This document shows, one piece after another, positions 7,380 through 15,602 of a stretch of 59,100 nucleotides of DNA. Within the stretch, counting starts at the first letter, position 1. The number at the start of each line of letters is the position of its first letter. Both the position numbers and the translations under genes were made by a program. The stretch is from Spirochaetales bacterium (lineage in GTDB: Bacteria > Spirochaetota > Spirochaetia > DSM-2461): positions 1 through 59,100 of the forward strand of contig JAFGXR010000018.1 of NCBI GenBank assembly GCA_016936555.1. The letters are read 5' to 3'. The notes under the pieces are model-generated. The model saw only the letters and a list, made by a program, of their open reading frames with translations. It had not been told where the DNA came from and made no database searches.

Positions 7380-7829
7380 ATGTCCAGAACTATCAGAAAC
7401 GTATTGAATTTCCAGTTTATTCTTTTTCTGTCAAGCGGAGCTGCGCTCATATTTCTCAACAGCAGAATCGAAAGCGGTTCGGCTTTTCTTCTTCCGGCTC
7501 TTCTGGTTTTTGTCTACAGCGCCATGGTCAGCTGGGAATTGGGGGACTGTCCCGTATCTTCAATCGTGAAAAAGCGCTTTGATTCCATTTATGTGCTGGG
7601 GGCCCTCTATTCTCTGATTGCCCTGATCGCCATGATCGTCGATTTGCAGGCGCTCGGATCCTCTCTGCCCGAACCGTACCTGGTTGCTGTTGCCCTCTCC
7701 TATCTGGCCATCTCTCTCAGTGCCAGCGTGTCGGCCATGACAGCCCGGTACTATTTCTGGTTTCGCTTCAACAGATCGAAACGAATCAAAACCTGCATCC
7801 GTTATTCTATTATTGCAGCGGGCGAGTAA
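7380..7829 (+). CDS. Four-helix membrane protein of unknown function, sigma-54 promoter
   Basis: A 149-residue protein with four predicted membrane helices (near FILFLSSGAALIFL, LLPALLVFVYSAMV, LYSLIALIAMIVDL and VAVALSYLAISLSA) and a basic cytoplasmic tail (FRFNRSKRIK). The ATG at 7380 is chosen because AAGGAG (7366-7371) lies eight bases before it; an upstream in-frame ATG at 7359 has none. I do not recognise the family. It is preceded by a sigma-54 promoter and a palindrome, so it is probably induced by an NtrC-type activator, possibly the one at 33195. It is separated from the following PilZ gene by about 157 bases with a small GC hairpin. Confidence 0.7.
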   Translation: MSRTIRNVLNFQFILFLSSGAALIFLNSRIESGSAFLLPALLVFVYSAMVSWELGDCPVSSIVKKRFDSIYVLGALYSLIALIAMIVDLQALGSSLPEPYLVAVALSYLAISLSASVSAMTARYYFWFRFNRSKRIKTCIRYSIIAAGE

Positions 7830-7927
7830 TCATTTTTACTTACATCCGGAGGGGCTGTCCCATCAGTTCCCTCAACCTCTTCCCTTTCCGGGCTGCCCGG
7901 TCCGGGAGCATCACCCTGAAGGTTCTT

Positions 7928-7955
7928 TTTGAATTTTCCCGCTCTCTAGTATAGA
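7928..7955 (+). promoter_or_regulatory. Possible sigma-70-type promoter of the chemosensory operon
   Basis: TTTGAA (7928-7933) and TATAGA (7950-7955) are 16 bases apart, about 30 bases upstream of the PilZ gene start at 7987. The match is imperfect. The rest of 7830-7986 holds only a CCGGGCTGCCCGG hairpin. Confidence 0.35.
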
Positions 7956-7986
7956 ATTTAAATATATATTTTAAAGGAGCCGGAGT

Positions 7987-8370
7987 TTGCGGGAAAAACA
8001 TAGACGTACTCTCTATTATTATCTCAAAGTATATGAAAACAGTGAAAGCGAGCCTCTGGGCTTTCTGGCTGATATAACTACGGAAGGCTGCCTGCTTCTG
8101 ACGGAACAGCCCCTGAGAGTGGATTCACAGTTAAAGCTGAAAGTGGCTCTGCCCAGAGGCGGAGGGATGGAAGAGAACAATCTTGAATTTTCTTCTGTTG
8201 TCCGGTGGGTCAGGAGAGAGGAGAACAGATCTCTCTATTCCTCAGGGCTTTCTTTTACCGATAAAAACGAATCGCGGGATCTCGTTATCGAAAAACTTAT
8301 AAATCATATCGGATTCAGTGACGGTCTGAAGAAGATCCATCTCTACCGCGGCGATGCTGATTTCCACTGA
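7987..8370 (+). CDS. PilZ-like domain protein
   Basis: This 127-residue protein starts with TTG, supported by AAAGGAG eight bases upstream. REKHRRTLYYYLKV near the N-terminus resembles the RxxxR part of PilZ, and ADITTEGCLLLTEQPL the D/N-x-S-x-x-G part, followed by strands (SQLKLKVALP, SSVVRWVRRE, SSGLSFTD). PilZ domains bind cyclic di-GMP, but here the second motif reads DITTEG, so binding is not certain. It is the first gene of the chemosensory operon and would let a second messenger modulate the system. It has no signal or membrane segment. Confidence 0.7.
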   Translation: MREKHRRTLYYYLKVYENSESEPLGFLADITTEGCLLLTEQPLRVDSQLKLKVALPRGGGMEENNLEFSSVVRWVRREENRSLYSSGLSFTDKNESRDLVIEKLINHIGFSDGLKKIHLYRGDADFH

Positions 8371-8384
8371 AGGAGGCTCATATT

Positions 8385-8936
8385 ATGGAAGAGCGGAAGA
8401 AACGGCCCATTTCTGAAATGGATACAGGCAGCAACGGGCTTCTCGATCGAATTGAAAAAGCAAAAAGCAGGGACAGGAAAGAGGATGAAGCCCTTGATGT
8501 CGTCATCAGTAAATATATGATCATAACCATAGGGACTAGGAAGTACGCCTTGTATGCGGAGGAGGTAAGGGAGATTGTCGGCAATGTTCCCATTTTTTAT
8601 GTCCCCTTTACGCCGCCCTATATCAGGGGATTCATCAACCGCCACGGTGAGCCCTATACCGTGCTCGATCTACAGGTCGTATTTGACAGAGAGAGCCTCG
8701 ATTCATCGACTTTTCTCATTCTTGGGCGGGAAGATGACCAGCTGGCGCTTCTCATTTCGGAAGTGATCGAAATTGTCAAACTTCCCGACAGCGAACTGCA
8801 CAGGATTACTTCGACCGTCGATGATGAGCATTACTTCATGGGTTCCATTTCCCCCCAGGAAGACGGGAATGAGATCTTCGTCCTCAACCTGGACAATACC
8901 CTGAAAAAACTGGAGAACGATCTTGCAGCACTCTAA
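8385..8936 (+). CDS. cheW: CheW-type chemotaxis coupling protein
   Basis: A 183-residue CheW-domain protein that couples chemoreceptors to the CheA kinase. The CheW barrel begins around residue 40 (KYMIITIGTRKYALYAEEVREIV) and includes VPFTPPYIRGFINRHGEPYTVLDLQVVF, the conserved region that contains the receptor and kinase contact face; the usual RG is RH here. A 40-residue charged N-terminal extension precedes the barrel. AAGGAGG lies upstream of the ATG. It is the second gene of the operon and overlaps the next gene by 14 bases. Its natural partners are the CheA at 11849 and the receptor at 17390. Confidence 0.85.
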   Translation: MEERKKRPISEMDTGSNGLLDRIEKAKSRDRKEDEALDVVISKYMIITIGTRKYALYAEEVREIVGNVPIFYVPFTPPYIRGFINRHGEPYTVLDLQVVFDRESLDSSTFLILGREDDQLALLISEVIEIVKLPDSELHRITSTVDDEHYFMGSISPQEDGNEIFVLNLDNTLKKLENDLAAL

Positions 8937-9480
8937 TGAAGGCCGTCACGATTTTCTGCAGCTCCACTACGATTCGCTCGATTTCCTTGTGGACCGGAAT
9001 CAGTTTTCCGGAAGCACCACACTCGACGGCATATATGCGCTTAAGAGCTCGCGGCCCTATCTGGAGCACTGGAGCTGGTATAATAATGAAAAAGTTCTGC
9101 TTTTCGATATGAACAGCTGTCTTAAAAACCTGTTCCATTGCGGACAGAGGGGAAATACCCAGCTGGCCCTGATTATGGAGCCGGAGGATTTCAGTGATGC
9201 GGCCAGGAATTTCCTGCTCAGGCTTCTCGGACGGACCGGCAGTCTCTCCTCCCGGTATATGGGGATGATCGTCAGCAGCCAGGCAGAAATCAGAACGATG
9301 GATCTCGGTGAATTCAATCTGCTCCCTCCCGGAGTGGCTCAGCTTTTTACAAAAAGAGGGCTTTACGGCTGTCGTTTTCCCCGTGAAGAGAGAATCCAGT
9401 TTTTCGTTGATCTGCAGAAAATCTTTTTTTACTCGCTCGAAACGGGTTCAAGGGGGAAGTATGAGGCTGTTGCTCGTTGA
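8923..9480 (+). CDS. Divergent CheW-like protein, role uncertain
   Basis: A 185-residue soluble protein whose most upstream plausible start is TTG at 8923, inside the end of the CheW gene, with GGAG about nine bases before it. I cannot assign a family with confidence. The segment DSLDFLVDRNQF and then HWSWYNNEKVLLFDMNSCL have the rhythm of a CheW barrel, where a ligand-facing loop precedes V-x-D-L, so a degenerate CheW fold is my best guess. There is no signal peptide or membrane segment. It sits between CheW and CheB with overlaps on both sides (its end covers the CheB start by 20 bases), so it is an integral operon member. Confidence 0.6.
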   Translation: MQHSNEGRHDFLQLHYDSLDFLVDRNQFSGSTTLDGIYALKSSRPYLEHWSWYNNEKVLLFDMNSCLKNLFHCGQRGNTQLALIMEPEDFSDAARNFLLRLLGRTGSLSSRYMGMIVSSQAEIRTMDLGEFNLLPPGVAQLFTKRGLYGCRFPREERIQFFVDLQKIFFYSLETGSRGKYEAVAR

Positions 9481-10468
9481 TGATTCCATGCTGGTGAGAT
9501 CCATGATGAAAACACTCATCGGCCAATGGGATGGATTCGAAGTCATCGGCGAGGCGTCCAACGGGGCGGCCGGAGTTGAATTGGCGGCTGAGCTGAGACC
9601 TGATCTGATTCTTATGGATGTCAATATGCCCGGTATGAACGGCATAGAAGCGACAAAGCATATTATGGAGAGTTTTCCGACTCCGATTATCGTATTTACC
9701 AGCGAAGATGTTTCCAAAATCGGTTTCGATGCCCTGAACGCCGGAGCTTTGGAGGTCGTCCCCAAACCGGATATAACTAAAATGAATGATCCCGTCTTTA
9801 CCAAAGGATTCCGGACCGTTCTGAATCATGTGGCCCGGTTCGGGGCGCTGAAGATAGGAAAATCTCCCTCATCAGCTTCACCGGCCGGTGTTGCGGCCGG
9901 GAGAATTCCTCTGGATCTGCTCGTCATCGGAGCCTCGACAGGGGGACCTTCAGCCGTGAGGAAAGTCCTCTCCGATCTGCCCGGCAATTTTCCCCTGCCG
10001 ATTCTGCTCAGCCAGCATATCGAGCTGGGGTTTGATCAGGGCTATGCGGACTGGCTCGACGAAGCGACAGATCTCAAGGTCTCTCTGGCGGGGGAGTCCC
10101 AGAAGCTGATGGCGGGAAACGTCTGGGTAGCCAGAGCGACCCATCATCTCGTCTGCTCCCGGGGGGGGGCTTTTCTCGATGACGGACCGGCTATCGCCAA
10201 TCAGAAACCGTCGATCGACAAGATGTTTCTCAGCGCGCTGGAGGAATACGGACGACGGCTCGCCGCTGTTTTGCTGACCGGTATGGGACAGGACGGTGCC
10301 AGAGGCTGCAAGGCTATTGTCGATAAGGGGGGGACGACTCTGGTTCAGAACCAGCAGAGTTCCATGATTTTCGGTATGCCCAAAGCCGCCATTGAAATGG
10401 GCGGCGCATCAAGGGTTCTGTCCCTCGAAGAGATAGGCCCGGCACTCAGGAGGATGACCGGAGTGTGA
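9461..10468 (+). CDS. cheB: CheB, protein-glutamate methylesterase
   Basis: A 335-residue CheB that removes methyl groups from chemoreceptors and deamidates them. Residues 1-120 are a receiver (LLLVDDSM, then LILMDVNMPGMNG with the phospho-accepting Asp, and VVPKPD with the Lys). The C-terminal esterase has its Ser in IGASTGGPSAV, the catalytic His in LSQHIELG, and the Asp in LLTGMGQDGARG. The ATG at 9461 is preceded by AGGGGGAAG; the open frame continues upstream but lies inside the previous gene. It overlaps CheR by four bases. A complete CheB/CheR pair shows that adaptation by receptor methylation is intact. Confidence 0.95.
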   Translation: MRLLLVDDSMLVRSMMKTLIGQWDGFEVIGEASNGAAGVELAAELRPDLILMDVNMPGMNGIEATKHIMESFPTPIIVFTSEDVSKIGFDALNAGALEVVPKPDITKMNDPVFTKGFRTVLNHVARFGALKIGKSPSSASPAGVAAGRIPLDLLVIGASTGGPSAVRKVLSDLPGNFPLPILLSQHIELGFDQGYADWLDEATDLKVSLAGESQKLMAGNVWVARATHHLVCSRGGAFLDDGPAIANQKPSIDKMFLSALEEYGRRLAAVLLTGMGQDGARGCKAIVDKGGTTLVQNQQSSMIFGMPKAAIEMGGASRVLSLEEIGPALRRMTGV

Positions 10469-11847
10469 ACGCGGGAGATTTTCATAAACTTAATGCCTAT
10501 ATTCTCAGAACTACCGGTATGAATATACCCGACAGCAATGTTTCAACGGTGGAAAATTTTATTAAAAAACACCTTGAGGACAGATCCCTCGATCTTTCCT
10601 CCTACCTGAATCTTCTCGAAGGGGACCCCGTGGAAAGGGACCTCTTCTTTAACAGCATAACCATCAATGAGACATACTTTTTCCGGGAGGAAAAGCAGTT
10701 CAGAGCTCTCCGGGATTTTTTTATACCGTCCTGGAACAGAGAGGGCGGACCCCCTCTCCAGCTCTGGAGTGCCAGCTGTTCCTCCGGTGAGGAACCTCTT
10801 TCCCTGTATGCGCTTTTTGAAAAATTCAGCCGCCGTCCTTTCGCTCTGTCCGCTTCGGATATAAGCGGCAGGATGCTCGACCTTTTTAACGCGGGTTTAT
10901 ACCGCTACAGCGCTTTCCGCAATGACGGGGCGGAGTTACGGGATCTCCTCGACAAAGCAATTGATATCAGGGAAGAGAAGGGTTTTTCGGTGAAACGAGA
11001 TGTTCTTGATTCTATCGGGAAAATGCAGCTGAATGTTTTTTCCGACCGCTTTGACCTTCTTCCTGATATGGATCTCATCTTCCTGCGTAATACGCTGATT
11101 TATATGAGTCCCGATAACAAGAAAAAAATCATCAGCCGGCTCGCCGGAAAGCTGAAGGAAGGAGGGGTCCTCTTTCTCTCCGTTTCCGAAACGGCTCTGA
11201 TTTCTGATCCCGGCTTAAAACTCGAAGAATGGAACGGTGTCTATTTCTTCCGGAAAAAAAAGGTGAACCTCCCGGAAAAAGAGAATCTTCCAGTTATTCC
11301 CCCTTCCGGAAAAAAGTCCGGAACGGGAGTCGGATTGCCCGATCTGCCCGATGGCGATCTGGCCTTGTGCCGGAGAATCAACCGCTACCGGGGACAGGGT
11401 AAAATCTGTCCGCCCGAAGAATCCGGACTCGTCTGCCGGTATGTCTATCTGGCCTCTCTTGTAGAGAAACAGTTCCTGGAGGAAGCCGGGAAATATCTTA
11501 CTGATAACCGGGAGGATTTGAGCCGGTATGGCGGTGTTTTTCATTTCTATTCCGGATATTTAGCCTATTCGAAAGGGCTCAATGCCGAAGCCGCCTCCCG
11601 ATTCAGAACCGCACTCGGGACCTGTTCCGCTCTCTGGCCGGCCGGTTATTACCTCCTCAGGAGCGGCGGTACCGATCTGGGGAATGAGGAGCGGAGCGGA
11701 ATCCTGAAGACCGTCCTGGAGCAGATCCGCCGCTACATAGAAGCGGACCGCTACGATTTCCAGTTTCTGCTGGAGGGGTTCAATGCCCGCTATTTTGAAT
11801 TGATTTGCAGTCGCGAGCTGGAACAGCTCGCTTCGGGGAGAGTGTGA
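10465..11847 (+). CDS. cheR: CheR, chemoreceptor methyltransferase with C-terminal extension
   Basis: A 460-residue protein starting at GTG within a GTGA overlap with cheB. The first 270 residues are CheR: an all-alpha N-terminal subdomain, INETYFFREEKQF before the catalytic domain, SASCSSGEEPLSLY (the SAM-binding loop), and LIFLRNTLIYMSPDNKKK. It transfers methyl from S-adenosylmethionine to receptor glutamates. The last 180 residues are a helical extension (EKQFLEEAGKYLTDN, FHFYSGYLAYSKGLNAEAASRFRTAL) resembling TPR repeats, as seen in CheR proteins of alternative chemosensory systems. It is followed one base later by cheA. Confidence 0.93.
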   Translation: MNAGDFHKLNAYILRTTGMNIPDSNVSTVENFIKKHLEDRSLDLSSYLNLLEGDPVERDLFFNSITINETYFFREEKQFRALRDFFIPSWNREGGPPLQLWSASCSSGEEPLSLYALFEKFSRRPFALSASDISGRMLDLFNAGLYRYSAFRNDGAELRDLLDKAIDIREEKGFSVKRDVLDSIGKMQLNVFSDRFDLLPDMDLIFLRNTLIYMSPDNKKKIISRLAGKLKEGGVLFLSVSETALISDPGLKLEEWNGVYFFRKKKVNLPEKENLPVIPPSGKKSGTGVGLPDLPDGDLALCRRINRYRGQGKICPPEESGLVCRYVYLASLVEKQFLEEAGKYLTDNREDLSRYGGVFHFYSGYLAYSKGLNAEAASRFRTALGTCSALWPAGYYLLRSGGTDLGNEERSGILKTVLEQIRRYIEADRYDFQFLLEGFNARYFELICSRELEQLASGRV

Positions 11848-11848
11848 T

Positions 11849-14032
11849 ATGCCCATAAGTAAGGAAGCTTTTGTAGACAACTATCTCAATGAGGCGAGAG
11901 AAAATCTCGTACTTCTCAGTGATGTGGTTATTGCCCTGCGGCGCGACCCGGAAAATCCCGAAACCCTGTCGGAGCTTCTCAGGCTGCTCCACACGCTCAA
12001 GGGGTCGTCGAGAATGATGAACTATCCCACCCTGGAGGAGATAGCCCACAGTCTTGAAGATATTTTCAAAGGGGTAAAAGAGAGGCGTTTCGCCATATCG
12101 AAACCCCTGATACAGCTGGTTCTGAGTTCTGTGGATTACATGGAGCTGGCTCTTAAATCAATCCGAAACACCGGCAGCGATCTGATTCCCCACAAAAGGC
12201 TGAAGCAGGCTTTTCAGAAAGCCATGTCCGGCCTTCAGTTCAATCTCGATGACCTGGAGGGCGATAGAGATTCCCGGGCCGGAGAGCCGGCCGAAGCCGC
12301 CGCCGAGGAGAAAAAAAGCGGTCTGGGCGATTATGATACGGTGCGGATCAAGGTCAGCGTTATAGACGATATCGTCAAACAGCTTAACGGCCTCATCATA
12401 CAGCAGTTCAAATTCAAAAAGGAGAACGAAACCCTGGCCGAACTGGAAACGGGGCTGAGGGAAATACAGGACAGGTTCCGCCTTATTGCCGATAGAGTTC
12501 CCGAAGCCGGTGAGTTTACCCGGGCTGTGGACAATACGGTAAAACAGGTGCAGAAAATCCGAAAATCCTATACGGAGGAAACCGCTCAGCTGGAGCATAT
12601 GAGCTTCGAACTTCAGGAGGATATCCTGGGCTTGAGAATGCTCCCGATGGAAATCGTCCTCGGCCCCCTGAAGAAGATGGTCGAGGAAACGGCTCTGATG
12701 CTCGACAAGGAAATCGATTTTTCCATTTCAGGAACCGATCTTCTCCTCGATAAAACCATACTGGAGCAGATTAATGACCCGATTATCCATCTTCTGAGAA
12801 ACGCCATAGACCACGGGATCGAGCCGGTCGATGAGAGAGTCGCCGCCGGTAAGGAGAAAGCCGGTAAAATATCCATCATCTGCCACTCCGAAGGAGGGCG
12901 CATAAACATCTCCATCCGCGACGACGGCCGGGGAATCGATTATGACGCCATCAGGGAAAAAGCCCTTCAGCTCAATCCCGATCAGGAGGAGGAAATCCGG
13001 GAAATGGAGGAGAGAAATCTGATTAACTTCCTCTTCCAGTCCGGTTTTACGACCACCCGGAAAGTCACAAGCCTTTCGGGGCGCGGCGTGGGGCTCGATA
13101 TCGTCCGGAGCAATATCGAGAATATAAAAGGGAAAATCACCCTGGAAAGCGTCAAAGGGGAGGGAACGGAATTTCTCCTCTCCCTGCCGCTCTCTCTGGC
13201 CACGGTCGCGGGATTTTTCGTCTCCTCGCGGAACGAGCGTTTTCTCATTCCCGCCGCTTTCGTCCGGGAAATCCTCATCGTTCAGAGAAGCGAAGTCATT
13301 CAGGTTCTGAACCGCAATGTCATCCGGCTTCGCGACATGATCATTCCCGTTTATCCTCTTTCCTCGCTTCTCGAAGGAGAGGAGAGTTACAGCGGCGATA
13401 AGCTCTCCGTCGTCATCGTCGAGTCTCTGGGCGATATCATAGGGATCGTCGTGGATGCGGTCATTCAGTTCACATCGCTGATCTACAAGCCGCTTCCCGG
13501 CAATCTTGTCAATCTGAAGGCCATACAGGGGGTCGTTTTCGACGAGAATTTCGATATTATCAATATTCTCTTTATTCCCGAGCTGATTGACCGGTTCAAG
13601 GGAATCCGGAACATAGAATTCCGCCGCAAATTTTCCTCGAAGAGTAAGGAATACAAGCAGATTCTCGTTGTCGATGACTCCAAAACCACCCGGGAAATCG
13701 AGAAATCCATACTCGAGCTGGACAATTACAATGTCGATCTGGCGGAAGACGGTATCGATGCCCTCGATAAACTGAAAAAACAGTATTACCACCTGATCAT
13801 AACCGATGTGAAAATGCCCCGTATGGACGGGATCACTCTGATAGAAAATCTCAGAAGGCAGGATAAGTATAAATCCACTCCGGTCATCGTCGTCAGTTCC
13901 GAAGATATGGCGGGGCTGAAGGACAACGCCATGAAAGCCGGCGCCAATGCCATTATCAATAAAAAGGATTTTGACAGGGGAAGCCTCCTCGAGAAAGTGA
14001 GAAACCTGCTGGGAAAACAGAATGACGCATAG
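11849..14032 (+). CDS. cheA: CheA-type hybrid histidine kinase with fused receiver
   Basis: A 727-residue chemotaxis kinase. Domains in order: HPt (1-125, phospho-His in LLHTLKGSS at His48), no recognisable P2 CheY-binding domain, dimerisation helices (about 190-260), ATPase (HLLRNAIDHGIE as N box, RDDGRGIDY, GRGVGLDIV), CheW-like domain (about 440-580) and a C-terminal receiver (ILVVDDSKTTREI, LIITDVKMPRMDG, NKKD). A fused receiver in place of a separate CheY is typical of alternative, non-flagellar chemosensory systems such as Frz and Dif-like ones. No cheY, cheC or cheD is in the cluster. The first cyclase gene overlaps its end by 11 bases, implying the cyclases are the output. Confidence 0.93.
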   Translation: MPISKEAFVDNYLNEARENLVLLSDVVIALRRDPENPETLSELLRLLHTLKGSSRMMNYPTLEEIAHSLEDIFKGVKERRFAISKPLIQLVLSSVDYMELALKSIRNTGSDLIPHKRLKQAFQKAMSGLQFNLDDLEGDRDSRAGEPAEAAAEEKKSGLGDYDTVRIKVSVIDDIVKQLNGLIIQQFKFKKENETLAELETGLREIQDRFRLIADRVPEAGEFTRAVDNTVKQVQKIRKSYTEETAQLEHMSFELQEDILGLRMLPMEIVLGPLKKMVEETALMLDKEIDFSISGTDLLLDKTILEQINDPIIHLLRNAIDHGIEPVDERVAAGKEKAGKISIICHSEGGRINISIRDDGRGIDYDAIREKALQLNPDQEEEIREMEERNLINFLFQSGFTTTRKVTSLSGRGVGLDIVRSNIENIKGKITLESVKGEGTEFLLSLPLSLATVAGFFVSSRNERFLIPAAFVREILIVQRSEVIQVLNRNVIRLRDMIIPVYPLSSLLEGEESYSGDKLSVVIVESLGDIIGIVVDAVIQFTSLIYKPLPGNLVNLKAIQGVVFDENFDIINILFIPELIDRFKGIRNIEFRRKFSSKSKEYKQILVVDDSKTTREIEKSILELDNYNVDLAEDGIDALDKLKKQYYHLIITDVKMPRMDGITLIENLRRQDKYKSTPVIVVSSEDMAGLKDNAMKAGANAIINKKDFDRGSLLEKVRNLLGKQNDA

Positions 14033-15602
14033 GATTTTCTATATAGGAAAAGACAGGCCTCCCTTCGAGTCCGATGAAAACAGAACGCTGGTTCACTTCC
14101 GCGGCGGGGACTTTTCCTTCGACAGCCCCGATGATGTCCCGCACCTCGTACTGGCCGATATGGACGATCCCCTCTGTCTCGATCTTGTCGCAGCTCTGAG
14201 AGAGGAGTTCCCGGCGGATATCCTTCCTTTCTGGTCCTACGGGGAGAACATTCCCTTCGGACGGGAAAACCTTTTTTTCGCATTGGGCGGAGACAGAAAA
14301 GGAGATAAAGAGGGACTGTGGCGTGAAGCGGCGGGCAGGAAGGTTGAAAAACGGGACCTGACTGTTTTCGATTTTCCCATAAAATTTTCACTTGGGGAAC
14401 GGGCCACTGTGGAGCGGCTGATCCGGTCTCTTCAACTCAACCGCCTGAAGAAGGACCTGGCGGAAATCCCCCAGTCGACCAGTCTCTTCGAAAAGGCCAT
14501 CGGGGACTTTTTCCGTATGCTTGAGGAGATCTGCCACCCGCATCTTCTGGTCCTGCTGTTCAGCAGCCATCTCAATGTAGAGGCCTATGTCAAACCGTCC
14601 AATCAGCTCCACCGCGAGGATTACGATGATTTCCGGAGCTTCTGCCTCAGCGATTTCTTCGGCTATTTTAAAGGACTGGATCTGGAAAATCCGAAGGAAA
14701 CCATTTTCCTCGACGGGAGGACCGATTTCGATAAGATCTCGATGGACCGCCAGAAGATCAGCTCCTACCTCTGTCTGCCTCTTGAAAATCACAAGGGAGA
14801 GGTTCTGGCCACCTTTCATTTCGGACATTTAAGCAACCATTACTTCAATCGGCTCATGATCTCCCGGATCCGGGAAATCCTCGATCCCCTGGCCGTTCCT
14901 TTTGCCAAAATCCTGCAGAACCATCAAACCGTGCTGAGACAGCAGAAAATTTTTCAGATTTTCTCCCGTTTTGTCCCCCCCGACATCATCCCCCAGCTGG
15001 TGGAGCAGGAGAAAAGTAAGACATCGGTCAAACCGGCGAAGCAGGAAATAACCGTTCTCTTCTGCGATATCAGGTCTTTTACCACGATTACCGAATCGAA
15101 CGGGGCACAGCAGGTCGTCGAGTTCCTGAATCATCACTTTGACGCTATGGTCGGTGCCATCGAAGGGGCCGGCGGGAGCATCGACAAGTTTATCGGCGAT
15201 GCTATCGTGGCTTTTTTCGGAGTTCCTCAGGCGCTGGAGAATACAGGCAGACAGGCTATGATCGCCGCCATGGAGATGGTGCGGAATCTGACAAAGGTCG
15301 ATACGGAGGGATTAATTCTTCCGGAAGCCGGTTATTCCATCGGAGTCGGACTTCACAGAGGAGAAGCCATTGTGGGGAATATCGGATCTCTGGATAAATC
15401 CGATTACACGGCCATCGGCGATGTCATCGGTATTGCCGAAGAGCTGGAAGCCCTGACAAAGGGTTTTCCGGGACATATTCTGGCCAGCCATACAGTTTTT
15501 GAATCGGCAGGTGGTGATTTTCCCATGAAAAAAGTAGATCAGATGGAAAATGGTGTCGCGATGTACATACCCCTCTGGGAAGATACGGAGGAAGCGATGT
15601 GA
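14022..15602 (+). CDS. Class III nucleotidyl cyclase, metal-binding (C1-like) partner
   Basis: A 526-residue protein. Residues 1-100 look like a degenerate receiver, with a candidate phospho-acceptor Asp46 in LVLADMDD but a broken acidic pair. Residues about 150-310 look GAF-like, and 340-526 are a class III cyclase domain. Both metal aspartates are present (Asp349 in FCDIRSF, Asp393 in KFIGDAIV), as are Lys389 and Thr463 for the base. The transition-state Asn and Arg are lost: the usual VNLAARLE block reads IGIAEELE, giving Gly470 and Glu474. As a homodimer it should be inactive. Paired with the next gene's product it could supply the metal half of an active site. It overlaps cheA by 11 bases and the next gene by four. 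Confidence 0.85.
   Translation: MTHRIFYIGKDRPPFESDENRTLVHFRGGDFSFDSPDDVPHLVLADMDDPLCLDLVAALREEFPADILPFWSYGENIPFGRENLFFALGGDRKGDKEGLWREAAGRKVEKRDLTVFDFPIKFSLGERATVERLIRSLQLNRLKKDLAEIPQSTSLFEKAIGDFFRMLEEICHPHLLVLLFSSHLNVEAYVKPSNQLHREDYDDFRSFCLSDFFGYFKGLDLENPKETIFLDGRTDFDKISMDRQKISSYLCLPLENHKGEVLATFHFGHLSNHYFNRLMISRIREILDPLAVPFAKILQNHQTVLRQQKIFQIFSRFVPPDIIPQLVEQEKSKTSVKPAKQEITVLFCDIRSFTTITESNGAQQVVEFLNHHFDAMVGAIEGAGGSIDKFIGDAIVAFFGVPQALENTGRQAMIAAMEMVRNLTKVDTEGLILPEAGYSIGVGLHRGEAIVGNIGSLDKSDYTAIGDVIGIAEELEALTKGFPGHILASHTVFESAGGDFPMKKVDQMENGVAMYIPLWEDTEEAM

Noticed and set aside
12728-13792. Long minus-strand frame opposite cheA
   Set aside because: The CheA motifs on the plus strand are unambiguous and the antisense product has no fold-like pattern.
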